A stretch of 64,000 bases of DNA. It comes from Holdemanella hominis. Lineage in GTDB: Bacteria; Bacillota_I; Bacilli_A; Erysipelotrichales; Erysipelotrichaceae. This document shows positions 1 through 10,021 of the stretch, piece after piece (position 1 is the stretch's first letter; each line of letters starts with the position of its first letter). The stretch is from NCBI RefSeq assembly GCF_014306155.1, contig NZ_JACRWH010000004.1:1-64000 (forward strand). The letters run 5' to 3'. Below the pieces are notes generated by a model, which was not told the origin of the DNA, did no database searches, and was given only the letters and a program-made list of their open reading frames with translations. The position numbers and the translations under genes are program-made.

Positions 1-85
<85 letters not shown>

Positions 86-177
86 ATTTAGCTCTTAGAT
101 GTCTCTGACATCTTTCTTTACAATTGTTTGTTTGTTTGTTTCGAAATTGACGTTTTAGTTTGTATTTTTATTTCCTG

Positions 178-290
178 TTCAGTTTTCAAAGATCATCTGC
201 ACCTCAGCAGTGCTCATCTATATTACCAAATACTTTTCGCTTCGTCAAATGTTTTTTAATTTTTTTCATATTTTTTACTGTATACGCTTA
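178..290 (-). promoter_or_regulatory. rrn operon promoter and antitermination leader
   Basis: On the minus strand TTGACG (248-243), a 17-base spacer and TAATAT (225-220) form a good housekeeping promoter. An A/T-rich tract upstream of the -35 (about 250-290) looks like an UP element. Downstream, TTTGAAAACTGAAC (about 192-179) matches the boxA-like leader motif usual just before Firmicutes 16S genes. No gene lies between 86 and 304. Confidence 0.8.
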
Positions 291-304
291 CACCTAAAAA
301 CAAA

Positions 305-328
305 AAATAGAGCCTTTCAACTCTATTT
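305..328 (-). terminator. terminator of the serine hydrolase gene
   Basis: An 8-bp stem AAATAGAG/CTCTATTT with an 8-base loop, followed on the minus strand by a T-rich run. It overlaps the stop codon at 323-325. Confidence 0.75.
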
Positions 329-1225
329 AAAATGCTCATAAGCAATACGATTGATATTTGCCATAACATCGGCACCTTTATCCCCTAAACTCGTTAAAAC
401 AACTATACTATATGATGTATTACATTCTACAAAACCAACACTATTTAAAGCATAATCATACATACCATACTTTTGAGGCATACTCAATTGTGTATCCCTA
501 TCTAGATATTCACCTGGTTCTGCCTTTTCCATATTTTTAATCAAAACTTTATAGTCTTCTTTATGATCATATAAATATGTCACCACATCATTCATTGTAT
601 TAACCGTTGTAACATTATCCATTGTATAATAATTCTCGCTGATAGAATTTGTATATTTTGTCATTGCTTCCTTATATTCTTTCCAGCCACCAAGATTTTC
701 ATATAAAATATGACCCGCATCATTATCAGAGTATATTATTAAATCATTTAAAAGATCACTTAAAGGAACTTGACTACCGATACCATAATTCGAACTAATA
801 ACCCCTGCACCCTCATGCATATATCCACTATATGTAAATGTTGAATCTAATGTATACTCACCCTCATTTATTTTATCATAATATAGCATTGCCAATGGTA
901 ATTTATAAATACTCGCTGCAATAAACTCATCCTTCTCATTCATACTATATTTAATGTTATGTTCTAAATCTGTGATACAGTATGCTTCTTTTTCATGATC
1001 AATACCATTCTCTTGAAAATACGCTTCTATATCTTTTGCCAAAGACATATCAACAAATTGACTATTATCTTTATTTTCAACTTCCTTATTTTGATCTTCT
1101 CCGATTTCAGATATCCCCTGATATGCCTTTTTCTCAGTGTTCTTCATTTCAACCGCAAATACACATAGTACAATTAATAATGCAGATAATAGAGAAATAA
1201 TAATAATTTTGTTTTTCTTATCCAT
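323..1225 (-). CDS. membrane-anchored serine hydrolase, class A beta-lactamase fold
   Basis: A 300-residue protein with an N-terminal membrane anchor (about residues 5-24) and an extracytoplasmic class A beta-lactamase-like domain. Visible motifs are SIYK (the SxxK nucleophile and lysine) and SDN in YSDNDAG. The third box is KYG rather than KTG or KSG, and I do not see the ExxLN of the omega loop, so true beta-lactamase activity is doubtful; a D,D-peptidase-like or cell-wall role is possible. The ATG at 1225 is preferred over a TTG 15 bases upstream because GGAAGGG is 8 bases before it. A terminator sits between purH and this gene, so it either depends on read-through or has a promoter inside purH. 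Confidence 0.75.
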   Translation of the reverse strand: MDKKNKIIIISLLSALLIVLCVFAVEMKNTEKKAYQGISEIGEDQNKEVENKDNSQFVDMSLAKDIEAYFQENGIDHEKEAYCITDLEHNIKYSMNEKDEFIAASIYKLPLAMLYYDKINEGEYTLDSTFTYSGYMHEGAGVISSNYGIGSQVPLSDLLNDLIIYSDNDAGHILYENLGGWKEYKEAMTKYTNSISENYYTMDNVTTVNTMNDVVTYLYDHKEDYKVLIKNMEKAEPGEYLDRDTQLSMPQKYGMYDYALNSVGFVECNTSYSIVVLTSLGDKGADVMANINRIAYEHFK

Positions 1226-1247
1226 GATAGACCCTTCCAAACTATGA

Positions 1248-1271
1248 AAAAGAGTCTATACAGACTCTTTT
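1248..1271 (-). terminator. terminator of the purine operon
   Basis: AAAGAGTC/GACTCTTT stem followed on the minus strand by TTTTT, just after the purH stop codon. Confidence 0.8.
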
Positions 1272-1276
1272 ATATA

Positions 1277-2809
1277 TTAATGTTTAAAATGACGAACCCC
1301 TGTAAATACCATTGCGATGCCATGTTCATTACATTCATCAATTGAAAGTTGATCCTTAATAGATCCACCCGGCTGAATGATTGCAGTCACACCCGCTTTG
1401 ATAGCTTCTTGAACTGTATCTGGCATTGGGAAGAAAGCGTCACTTGCCAATACAGAACCTTTCGCCTTTTCACCAGCCTGTTCAATCGCAATCTTAGCTG
1501 CACCAACACGGTTCATTTGTCCTGCACCAACGCCAATTGTCATATCATCTTTTACCAAGACAATCGCATTTGATTTTACATGCTTAACAACTTTCCACCC
1601 AAACAACAATTGTTTGATTTCTTCCTCTGTAGGTTTACGGTTTGTCACACATGTTAAATCTTCCTCATTAATTGTATGCTGATCCATCTCTTGAACCAAT
1701 AGACCATCATTAACATTTGTATATTTTAACGCACTTGAAACAGATAAGCTAGTATCTAACTTCATTAATCGAATATTTTTCTTACGAGTTAAGATTTCCA
1801 ACGCTTCGTCAGAGAAGTCTGGCGCAATAATGATTTCCAAGAAAATCTTAGATAATTTTTCTGCTAATCCCTTTTCAACCTTTGCGTTCAACGCTACGAT
1901 ACCACCAAAAATCGAAATTGAATCAGCTTCATAAGCTTTATCCCAAGCCGCTTCAATATTTTCACCAATACCAACTCCACATGGATTCATGTGTTTTACA
2001 CCTACAGCTGCATATTGACCTTCAAAATCTTTTAAGATTTCAATAGCCGCATTTCCATCCTGAATATTGTTGTAAGACAATTCTTTACCATGAAGCTGAG
2101 TCGCATTTGCCAAAGAATATTGAGGATTCATTCCTTTATAGAAAGCAGCCTTTTGATGAGGATTTTCACCATAACGCAAGTCTTGAACCTTATCAAAAGT
2201 AATTGTCATACTTTCTGGGAATTCTTCATGTGTTTTCTTCGTTAAATAATCTGCGATCATCGCATCATAGCGAGCTGTATGACGGAATACTTTTGCAGCT
2301 AAACGCTCACGCGTTTCCAATGTTGTTTCTTGGTTTTCTCTAATTTCTTCAAGAACTTTATCATAATCTTTTGGATCACAAAGAACCGGAATGCTTTGAT
2401 AGTTTTTAGAAGCACTACGAAGCATACTTGGACCACCAATATCAATATTTTCAATAATTTCTTCGTGTGTTACACCTGGTTTTAATACAGTTTCTTTAAA
2501 AGGATATAGATTCACACAAACCAAATCAATATACTCAATTCCTAATTCTTGTAATTGACGTACATGATCTGGGTTTGAACGAACACAAAGTAATGCACCA
2601 TGAACTTTTGGATGTAAAGTTTTCACACGACCATCCATAATTTCTGGAAAACCAGTCACATCACTGATTCCAATTGGATGAATTCCAGCTGCCTCAAGAG
2701 CTTTTTTTGTTCCTCCAGTAGAAATGATTTCATATCCACAATCTACTAATCCTTGTACAAATTCAACTAAACCAGTTTTATCGGATACACTTACTAATGC
2801 TCGCTTCAT
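1277..2809 (-). CDS. purH: bifunctional AICAR transformylase / IMP cyclohydrolase
   Basis: 510 residues, the usual length. The N-terminal MGS-like cyclohydrolase domain (about 1-190) begins ALVSVSDKTGLVEF and contains STGGTKKALE and MDGRVKTLHPKVHG. The C-terminal formyltransferase domain has HMNPCGVG and ends IAMVFTGVRHFKH, as in the family. It catalyses the last two steps to IMP using 10-formyl-tetrahydrofolate. It is the last gene of the pur operon; its start overlaps the purN stop by one base, which suggests translational coupling. All expected motifs are intact. Confidence 0.97.
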   Translation of the reverse strand: MKRALVSVSDKTGLVEFVQGLVDCGYEIISTGGTKKALEAAGIHPIGISDVTGFPEIMDGRVKTLHPKVHGALLCVRSNPDHVRQLQELGIEYIDLVCVNLYPFKETVLKPGVTHEEIIENIDIGGPSMLRSASKNYQSIPVLCDPKDYDKVLEEIRENQETTLETRERLAAKVFRHTARYDAMIADYLTKKTHEEFPESMTITFDKVQDLRYGENPHQKAAFYKGMNPQYSLANATQLHGKELSYNNIQDGNAAIEILKDFEGQYAAVGVKHMNPCGVGIGENIEAAWDKAYEADSISIFGGIVALNAKVEKGLAEKLSKIFLEIIIAPDFSDEALEILTRKKNIRLMKLDTSLSVSSALKYTNVNDGLLVQEMDQHTINEEDLTCVTNRKPTEEEIKQLLFGWKVVKHVKSNAIVLVKDDMTIGVGAGQMNRVGAAKIAIEQAGEKAKGSVLASDAFFPMPDTVQEAIKAGVTAIIQPGGSIKDQLSIDECNEHGIAMVFTGVRHFKH

Positions 2810-3390
2810 TATTTTTCCTCCTCTATACTTTTTGCGACTTGTTCAATGACTTGCCAGAACAAATCATATTCCATCGCATGTACATGCGATTCTAATGTTT
2901 CAAGATCCCAAGATGGGTCGATTGCTACTCTTTCTTGACGAATAATAGGACCTGTATCTACACCTTCGTCTACGAAATGAACTGTAACTCCAGTTTGTGC
3001 TACTTTTGCCTCATACGCATCTGCAATACTATGAGCTCCTGGAAATTCAGGTAAATAAGCCGGATGTAAATTGATGATACGATTCGGATAAGCGCTCAAT
3101 AAAGTGTGTCCAATAAAACGCATATATCCACTTAACACAATCAAATCAACCTTTTTTTCTTTTAATACCTCTAAGATTGCCGCTTCATAACCCGCTTTAC
3201 CATCATATCCCTTTGGATTAAAATAAAACTCTTCTACTCCATGATTATGCGCACGAACTCTAGCATACGCATTTTCTTTATCCGCAATCAAACATGCACA
3301 ATTCACATGTAAAGAACCATCTTCAATATGTGACAAGATTGTTTCAAAGTTAGTACCTGAACCACTCGCAAATACCGCAATATTTACCAT
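2809..3390 (-). CDS. purN: phosphoribosylglycinamide formyltransferase
   Basis: 193 residues. FASGSGTNFETIL is the phosphate-binding start of the fold. INLHPAYLP supplies the catalytic Asn and His, and VDEGVDTGPII the catalytic Asp. It transfers a formyl group from 10-formyl-tetrahydrofolate to GAR. The gene overlaps the end of purM by 7 bases and abuts purH, so it is an internal operon member. Confidence 0.97.
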   Translation of the reverse strand: MVNIAVFASGSGTNFETILSHIEDGSLHVNCACLIADKENAYARVRAHNHGVEEFYFNPKGYDGKAGYEAAILEVLKEKKVDLIVLSGYMRFIGHTLLSAYPNRIINLHPAYLPEFPGAHSIADAYEAKVAQTGVTVHFVDEGVDTGPIIRQERVAIDPSWDLETLESHVHAMEYDLFWQVIEQVAKSIEEEK

Positions 3391-4415
3391 TGGACATCTA
3401 CCTGCCCTGTTTCAGTTACTTTACCAACCACATAGCTAGGTTCATTGATTTCATTTAAGGCAGCTTGAACTTTTTCAACATCTGCTGGATCTACAGCCAT
3501 CACAAAGCCAAGTCCCATATTAAATACGTTGTACATTTCTTTCATAGAAATATCTCCATTTTTTTGAATCAAATCAAAAATTGGAGGTTTTGGGAATGCC
3601 TTTGTATCAATTTCAACACCCATACCCTCTTTTAACATACGAGGTACGTTTTCGTAGAATCCACCACCTGTGATGTGGCTGCAAGCTTTTAATGTAATCC
3701 CCGATGCTTTAATATGTTTTAATGCTTTTACATAAATTTTTGTAGGAGCCAATAATGCCTCTCCTAAAGTTTTACCTAATTCATCATAATATGTATTTAA
3801 TGATTCTTCTGTAATATCAAATACATTACGAACCAATGAGAAACCATTACTGTGAACACCTGTTGAAGGAAGTCCAATCAAGACATCTCCTACATTTAGA
3901 TCCTTACCAGTAATCATATCTTTTTTATCGCATACACCAACGGCAAAACCTGCTAAATCATAATCTTCTTCTGGCATTAAACCTGGATGTTCTGCAGTTT
4001 CTCCACCAATCAAAGCAGCTTCAGATTGTAAACAACCTTCAGACACACCCTTCACAATGTCCGCAATTTTTTCTGGAACATTCTTTCCACATGCGATGTA
4101 ATCCAAGAAGAACAGTGGTTCTCCACCTGCACATGCGATATCATTCACACACATCGCAACGGCATCAATTCCAATTGTATCATGCTTATTCATAACCATC
4201 GCAAGTTTAACTTTTGTACCACAACCATCTGTACCAGAAAGTAATACAGGCTCTTCCATATCTTTAATTTTAGATAATGAGAAAGCGCCAGAGAAACCTC
4301 CAAGTCCTCCTAACACTTCTGGGCGCATTGTTTTCTTAACATGCTCCTTAATCAATTCAACAGATTTATATCCTGCCTCTAAACTAACGCCTGCTGCTGC
4401 ATAATGTTCTGCCAT
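3384..4415 (-). CDS. purM: phosphoribosylformylglycinamidine cyclo-ligase (AIR synthetase)
   Basis: 343 residues. It shows the PurM-family glycine-rich GGLGGFSGAF, LLSGTDGCGTKV, GIDAVAMCVNDIACAGGEPLFFLDYIACG and the C-terminal half GDVLIGLPSTGVHSNGFSLVR. It converts FGAM to AIR with ATP. It starts 3 bases after purF with a GGAG ribosome site inside the end of purF, and overlaps purN. Confidence 0.97.
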   Translation of the reverse strand: MAEHYAAAGVSLEAGYKSVELIKEHVKKTMRPEVLGGLGGFSGAFSLSKIKDMEEPVLLSGTDGCGTKVKLAMVMNKHDTIGIDAVAMCVNDIACAGGEPLFFLDYIACGKNVPEKIADIVKGVSEGCLQSEAALIGGETAEHPGLMPEEDYDLAGFAVGVCDKKDMITGKDLNVGDVLIGLPSTGVHSNGFSLVRNVFDITEESLNTYYDELGKTLGEALLAPTKIYVKALKHIKASGITLKACSHITGGGFYENVPRMLKEGMGVEIDTKAFPKPPIFDLIQKNGDISMKEMYNVFNMGLGFVMAVDPADVEKVQAALNEINEPSYVVGKVTETGQVDVQW

Positions 4416-4418
4416 ACT

Positions 4419-5798
4419 CTACTCCTTTACCTCATCTTTATAATCTTGTAAATCTTCTGGATATTCACCTGTACAACAAGCTAAACAGCTTGTTTCAGGC
4501 ACACACTTTTTAAAGTTTTCAACACTTAAGAAACGCAATGAATCCACCTGGAACAATTGTTCCATATCATCTACTGTATAGTTAAATGCCGCCAAATCTT
4601 TTTGTGCCGTTGAGTCCGCTCCATATAAACAAGGATATCTCAACATTGGCGAAGCTATACGTAAATGCACTTCTTTTGCGCCTGCCTCTTTTAATAATTG
4701 ACAAATTCGACGTGATGTAAAACCTTTCACAACACTATCATCTATTAAATAAACTCTTTTATCTTTAACAACCGAACTGATCGCATTTAAACGAACACGC
4801 ATACCTTGCATTCTTTGTTGTTCTGTCGGACGAATAAATGTAGAACCAATATAACGGTTTTTAATCAATCCCGTTTCATATGGTACATTCAATGTTCTGG
4901 CAAAACTTGCAGCTGCACTTAAAGCTGAATCAGGAACACCAACAACGATATCCGCTTCAATATTCTCTTCTTTAGCTAAATAATAACCACATTGTTTTCT
5001 TACTTCATGAACCGTTAAACCATTATGAACGCTATCCGGTCTAGAATAATATACATACTCTAAAGCACAAGCCTTCGTTTCTGCTTCTTCAATAATTTGA
5101 CTAGACTTCATACCTTCGCAATTGAAACAAATCAATTCACCTGGATTTACTTCACGAATAAATTCTCCACCAAGAATTGGGAACGAACAAGTTTCGCTAC
5201 TGATACAATATCCTTCATCTACCTTGGCAATATATAAAGAGCGAATACCATGAGGATCTCTTACTACGTACAAACTGTCTTTTGTGACAACCATGAATGT
5301 ATAAGCACCACTCATCATACGACAAGCTTTCGCAATTTTTTCTTCAAAAGAACCTGGATTCAACTGAATCAAATGTGCTAATAATTCTGAATCACTTGTT
5401 CCTTGAAAGATCAATCCTTCATTTTCTAATTTCGTTCTTAAAGAAATCGCATTCGTGATCATCCCACTTGATACAACCGCAAAATATCTTTGGTGACTAC
5501 GCACCATAATCGGCTGAACATTTTCTAATTGAGAATCATTTTTTGTGGCCATACGAAGTTGACCAATCGCAATATCACCCTCCAAAGAATTTAATGTATC
5601 TTGTTTTAAATTCTCAGATAATAATCCTAATCCCTTTTTACAAACAACATTTTCTCTATCACTAACAGCCACACCAACACCATCTTGTCCACGATGCTGA
5701 ATGGCATGCATTGCTAAATAGATGTTCTGGGCGGCTTGTTCTACATTGAACAAGCCTACGATCCCAGAAGAATCTTGAACTACCTTTTGCATCGTCAT
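4419..5798 (-). CDS. purF: amidophosphoribosyltransferase-like protein with degenerate glutaminase site
   Basis: 459 residues, full length for PurF, the first committed step (PRPP to phosphoribosylamine). The phosphoribosyltransferase half is good: IDDSVVKGFTSRR is the PRPP loop, and cysteines in CALEYVYY, YPCLYG and SCLACCTG match the Fe-S ligand positions of the Bacillus enzyme. The N-terminal Ntn glutaminase half is not intact. The family has Cys-Gly-Ile/Val at the processed N-terminus; here the sequence is DSSGIVGLFN with Ser (TCT) in the Cys place. The oxyanion motif HNGNL is SSGMI, and GHVRY is GQLRM. Glutamine-dependent activity is therefore unlikely; ammonia-dependent synthesis or a second PurF elsewhere are alternatives. 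The start follows the purL stop by one base; a second ATG lies two codons on. Confidence 0.88.
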   Translation of the reverse strand: MTMQKVVQDSSGIVGLFNVEQAAQNIYLAMHAIQHRGQDGVGVAVSDRENVVCKKGLGLLSENLKQDTLNSLEGDIAIGQLRMATKNDSQLENVQPIMVRSHQRYFAVVSSGMITNAISLRTKLENEGLIFQGTSDSELLAHLIQLNPGSFEEKIAKACRMMSGAYTFMVVTKDSLYVVRDPHGIRSLYIAKVDEGYCISSETCSFPILGGEFIREVNPGELICFNCEGMKSSQIIEEAETKACALEYVYYSRPDSVHNGLTVHEVRKQCGYYLAKEENIEADIVVGVPDSALSAAASFARTLNVPYETGLIKNRYIGSTFIRPTEQQRMQGMRVRLNAISSVVKDKRVYLIDDSVVKGFTSRRICQLLKEAGAKEVHLRIASPMLRYPCLYGADSTAQKDLAAFNYTVDDMEQLFQVDSLRFLSVENFKKCVPETSCLACCTGEYPEDLQDYKDEVKE

Positions 5799-5799
5799 T

Positions 5800-8700
5800 C
5801 TACTTCACCTGCTTATGTGTAAAGTAACGAACACCATTTGCGAAAATATCCTGGTCTTTATTTCCAGCAATATTCTGGAACAAGCCTTTTTCATAACGCT
5901 CACTGTGACCCATCTTACCAAAGATTTTTCCATCTTCAGAGAAGATACCTTCGATTGCCATACTTGAACCATTCAAGTTGTCTTTTCCATCCATTGTTGG
6001 AACACCCTTTTCATTTACATATTGTGTTGCAACCTGACCATTTTCAATCAATTTATTTAATACTTCTTCACTCGCAACAAATTTACCTTCACCATGACTA
6101 ACAGCAACTGAATATACGCTTCCAGCTTTCATACCTGCAAGCCAAGGAGAAGCATTACTTGTAATACGAGTACGTGCAATATGAGAAACGTGACGATTGA
6201 TATTATTTCTAAATAATGTTGGATTTTCCGCATCCAATTTTTCAATATCACCATAAGGCAATAATCCAGATTTGATCAATGCCTGGAATCCATTACAGAT
6301 ACCTAAAATCAAACCATCATTTGCACGCATTGTATCAATTGCTTGTGCAATCTTTGGATTTCTTAATACATTCGCAATAAATTTACCTGAACCATCTGGT
6401 TCATCACCACTACTAAATCCACCAACAATCATTAAGATTTGTGCTGTACTAATTTCTTTGGCTAAAGTTTCGATACTCTTTTGAATGTTTTCTACAGTTA
6501 AGTTATTAAATACAATTTGTTTAACTTCTGCACCAGCACGTTCAAACTTAGCTGTTGTATCAAATTCACAGTTTTGTCCAGGGAAAATAGGAATAATTAC
6601 TTTTGGTTTTTCCACAACAACCTTAGACATTGGTACTTCTGCATCATTTAATGGAGTTTCTAAAGTATCTTTTCCTTCATCCACGATCATTGGATAAATT
6701 TCACTATAACGCTTTGTCCAAGCCTTTAATGCATCTTCAATTTCAACAGTTTCATCATTTAATACAATCTTAGAATCATCATTTAAAATACCAATCAATT
6801 CTAAATGTTCATCTTGAATGCTTTCTGTAGCTTCCACAATCATTGAACCCAAATTGAATCCATATACATCTTCTTCTGTGCTGATCGCAACACCAACTTT
6901 AGATCCAAATGCCATTTTCGCAATAGTTGCACCTAGACCACCAAATTTAATTGTGCTTGCCGCAACAATTTTCTTTTCTTGCATTAATTTATGAACCGTT
7001 TCAAAATTTTCTTTTAATTGTTCATAATTTGGAACATTATTTTTAACTGGCGTATGCTTTACCAAATATACATAGTCTCCGGGATTTTTAAATGAAGCCG
7101 AAACAATATCATCTGTTTTAGCTGTAGTTACCGCAAATGTAATCACTGTTGGAGGTACATGAATATCTTTATACGTTCCACTCATAGAGTCTTTTCCACC
7201 AATACTTGGTGTTTCAAATGCCAATTGAGCATCAATCAAACCTAATAAAGCTTCAAATGGTTGTCCCCATTTTTGTGCATCGGCACCTAAACGTTCAAAA
7301 TATTCCTGATTTGATAAACGACACTTCTTATAGTCAGCACCCAATGCTGTGATACGAGCTAATGCTTCAACAACTGAATAACTAGCACCTAAATATGGAG
7401 AATATTTAGATACTTTTGGATCATATCCATATGTCATAACCGAACAAGTGTTTGTCATTCCATGCACTGGCAATTTTTGTACAGAACCTTCTTCAGGAGT
7501 TAATTGATATTTACCTCCAAAAGGCATCAACACTGTACTCTTACCAATAGAAGCGTCAAACATTTCTGCCAAACCAATTTGACTTGCGACATTCGCATCT
7601 TGTAATACTGTATTTAAATCTGAGTTTACTGCATCAAATGGATGTTCATCATATTCATTTTCGCAAACATCAACAATCTGGTGCTGGCGAACACCGTTCG
7701 TATCCAAGAATGCACGAGACATATCAACAATTGTTTTCCCACGCCATTTCATGACTAAACGATTTGTATCTGTTACATCTGCAACTTTGATAGCTTCTAA
7801 GTTTTCTTTATACGCTTCTTCTTTGAATTTTTCAAAATCCTTAGCCTCGATACATACAGCCATACGCTCTTGTGATTCACTAATAGCTAATTCTGTACCA
7901 TCTAAGCCTTGATATTTAACTGGAACTGCATCTAAGTTGATATTCAATCCATCTGCAAGTTCACCTACGGCAACACTAACTCCACCTGCTCCAAAGTCAT
8001 TCGCCTTTTTAATTAATTTTGTACAAGTAGGATTTCTAAATAAACGCTGTAATTTACGTTCAATCAAGGCATTTCCCTTTTGAACTTCACTTGAACATTT
8101 TTCCAAACTTGTTTCATTATGTTCTTTACTAGAACCTGTAGCTCCACCGATTCCATCACGACCAGTAGCTCCACCAATCATAACGATAATATCGCCAGCT
8201 TCTGGTTTTTCACGTTTAACATGTGATTTAGGAGCCGCACCTACAACAGCACCAACTTCCATACGTTTCGCAACATAGCCATCATCATAAATTTCATCTA
8301 CAAATGTAGTTGCCAAACCAATTTGGTTACCATAACTTGAATAACCTTGAGCAGCGGTTTTTGAAATCTTAGATTGAGGCAATTTGTGCTCTAATGTTTC
8401 ACTAATTGATTTTGTGATGTCTCCAGCCCCCGTAATACGCATAGCTTGATATACATAGCTACGTCCTGATAATGGATCACGAATAGCTCCACCAATACAT
8501 GTACTTGCTCCACCAAATGGTTCAATTTCTGTTGGGTGATTATGTGTTTCATTTTTAAACATCAACAACCATTGTTCATCTTTTCCATCTACATCCACTG
8601 TAATTTCTACACTGCAAGCATTGATTTCATCGGTAATCTCCATATCATCAAGTTTACCTTGTTTACGAAGATACTTGCCGGCGATAGTAGCCATGTCCAT

Positions 8701-9501
8701 CAATGTTTTTTCTTTACGATTTCCATGAACTTCCTGACGTAATTTTAAATATTTATCATAAGAAGCCTGTAACTCATCTGACAATGTATCCAAATGGAAA
8801 TGTACATCATCTAATACAGTTTCAAAAGTAGTATGACGGCAGTGATCTGACCAATATGTGTCTAGAACACGAAGTTCAGTCATTGTGCAATCTCTTTTTT
8901 CTTCCTTTTCAAAATAACGTTGAACATGCTCAATGTCCGCTTGAGACATGGCCAACCCTAAAGTCTGACGTAAAGAATCTAATTCTTCTTTCGTCTTTGT
9001 TGTAAATCCTTCTAATACAGGAACATCTTTTACTTCAACGTCCTGATCATCTACTAATACAGAAAGGTCTTTAACGCGCGCTTCAACAGGGTTAACAATA
9101 TAATGTGTAATTTTATTAAGTGTTTCTTCATCTACTGGGTTTGCGAACACTAATAAAGTCCCTGAATGAATACGTACTGTTTGTTTGTTGTTCAAAAGCA
9201 TCAAACATTGCATTGCACTGTCTGCTCTTTGATCATATTGACCTGGCAAAAATTCATATGCCAAATATGATTTACCTGTTAAATCTACAGAATCATATAC
9301 ATCATCTGTAACAACTTCGCTACAAACATTTTTCTTCAATAATTCAATATCATTTTCGTCGGCATCAAAAATATCATATAAATTGTATTTTGTAAGACCA
9401 AAATTTTCTTTTAAAGATAAAGATTGTCTTAATTCAGCAGCTAACGATTCACTTTCAACTTGAAACTGTTCTTTTTTATGAACAAAAATACGAGTATCCA
9501 T
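5800..9501 (-). CDS. purL: phosphoribosylformylglycinamidine synthase, single-chain (PurL with PurQ domain)
   Basis: About 1233 residues, the large form in which the PurS-like N-terminus, the two PurM-like halves and the glutamine amidotransferase are one chain, so purS and purQ are not needed. Visible are the ATP/substrate region FKNETHNHPTEIEPFGGASTC split around residue 330, the repeated half near GGKDSMSGTY, and the C-terminal amidotransferase with GICNGFQ (nucleophile Cys) and SHGEGKF. It makes FGAM from FGAR, ATP and glutamine. The ATG at 9501 has AAGGAG in front and starts 10 bases after purE; an upstream TTG would overlap purE and is less likely. Confidence 0.96.
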   Translation of the reverse strand: MDTRIFVHKKEQFQVESESLAAELRQSLSLKENFGLTKYNLYDIFDADENDIELLKKNVCSEVVTDDVYDSVDLTGKSYLAYEFLPGQYDQRADSAMQCLMLLNNKQTVRIHSGTLLVFANPVDEETLNKITHYIVNPVEARVKDLSVLVDDQDVEVKDVPVLEGFTTKTKEELDSLRQTLGLAMSQADIEHVQRYFEKEEKRDCTMTELRVLDTYWSDHCRHTTFETVLDDVHFHLDTLSDELQASYDKYLKLRQEVHGNRKEKTLMDMATIAGKYLRKQGKLDDMEITDEINACSVEITVDVDGKDEQWLLMFKNETHNHPTEIEPFGGASTCIGGAIRDPLSGRSYVYQAMRITGAGDITKSISETLEHKLPQSKISKTAAQGYSSYGNQIGLATTFVDEIYDDGYVAKRMEVGAVVGAAPKSHVKREKPEAGDIIVMIGGATGRDGIGGATGSSKEHNETSLEKCSSEVQKGNALIERKLQRLFRNPTCTKLIKKANDFGAGGVSVAVGELADGLNINLDAVPVKYQGLDGTELAISESQERMAVCIEAKDFEKFKEEAYKENLEAIKVADVTDTNRLVMKWRGKTIVDMSRAFLDTNGVRQHQIVDVCENEYDEHPFDAVNSDLNTVLQDANVASQIGLAEMFDASIGKSTVLMPFGGKYQLTPEEGSVQKLPVHGMTNTCSVMTYGYDPKVSKYSPYLGASYSVVEALARITALGADYKKCRLSNQEYFERLGADAQKWGQPFEALLGLIDAQLAFETPSIGGKDSMSGTYKDIHVPPTVITFAVTTAKTDDIVSASFKNPGDYVYLVKHTPVKNNVPNYEQLKENFETVHKLMQEKKIVAASTIKFGGLGATIAKMAFGSKVGVAISTEEDVYGFNLGSMIVEATESIQDEHLELIGILNDDSKIVLNDETVEIEDALKAWTKRYSEIYPMIVDEGKDTLETPLNDAEVPMSKVVVEKPKVIIPIFPGQNCEFDTTAKFERAGAEVKQIVFNNLTVENIQKSIETLAKEISTAQILMIVGGFSSGDEPDGSGKFIANVLRNPKIAQAIDTMRANDGLILGICNGFQALIKSGLLPYGDIEKLDAENPTLFRNNINRHVSHIARTRITSNASPWLAGMKAGSVYSVAVSHGEGKFVASEEVLNKLIENGQVATQYVNEKGVPTMDGKDNLNGSSMAIEGIFSEDGKIFGKMGHSERYEKGLFQNIAGNKDQDIFANGVRYFTHKQVK

Positions 9502-9511
9502 TTCTTTCTCC

Positions 9512-10000
9512 TTATTCAACAATTGACTGTTCTAATACTTTTTGTGCTTGTTCTTTTTTAAACGCAACAATTTTATCCTGTAATGACTTATCATTTAGCC
9601 CAATCATCTGGCAAGCTAAAATAGCTGCGTTTCTTGCCCCTGATTTTCCAATTGCGACAGTCGCAACAGGAACACCTTGAGGCATTTGTACTGTCGATAA
9701 TAATGAATCCAATCCACCTAAAGCAGATGTCTGAATAGGGATTCCAATAACTGGCAACGGTGTAGAGCTAGCTAAAACTCCAGCTAAATGTGCTGCTCCT
9801 CCAGCTGCCGCAATAATAACCTGAATTCCACGTTCACACGCTGTTTTTGACAATTCCAAAACCGCTTCCGGCGTACGGTGAGCACTTAACACACGAACTT
9901 CATAGCCAACTTGAAAATCGTCTAATTGTTTCATGCAGCCTTCCATACTAGGTAAGTCTGAACGAGAACCCATCACAATTAAAACACGCTTTGTTTCCAT
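9512..10000 (-). CDS. purE: 5-(carboxyamino)imidazole ribonucleotide mutase
   Basis: 162 residues. It has the PurE signature VLIVMGSRSDLPSM, LSAHRTPE, AAAGGAAHLAG and PVIGIPIQTSALGGLDSLLS. It acts on AIR/CAIR in the purine pathway. No purK is present here, so either purK is elsewhere or this PurE takes CO2 directly; class I-like motifs (GGAAHL) favour a PurK partner elsewhere. The start at 10000 is preceded by AAAGGAAGG. It is the first structural gene of the operon, just behind the leader terminator. Confidence 0.95.
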   Translation of the reverse strand: METKRVLIVMGSRSDLPSMEGCMKQLDDFQVGYEVRVLSAHRTPEAVLELSKTACERGIQVIIAAAGGAAHLAGVLASSTPLPVIGIPIQTSALGGLDSLLSTVQMPQGVPVATVAIGKSGARNAAILACQMIGLNDKSLQDKIVAFKKEQAQKVLEQSIVE

Positions 10001-10021
10001 AAATGACCTTCCTTTCAAAAC

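Noticed and set aside
9120..9311. Plus-strand ORFs inside purL, mutS, gyrA, dnaX and others
   Set aside because: They are antisense shadows of conserved genes, without ribosome sites or recognisable protein features.
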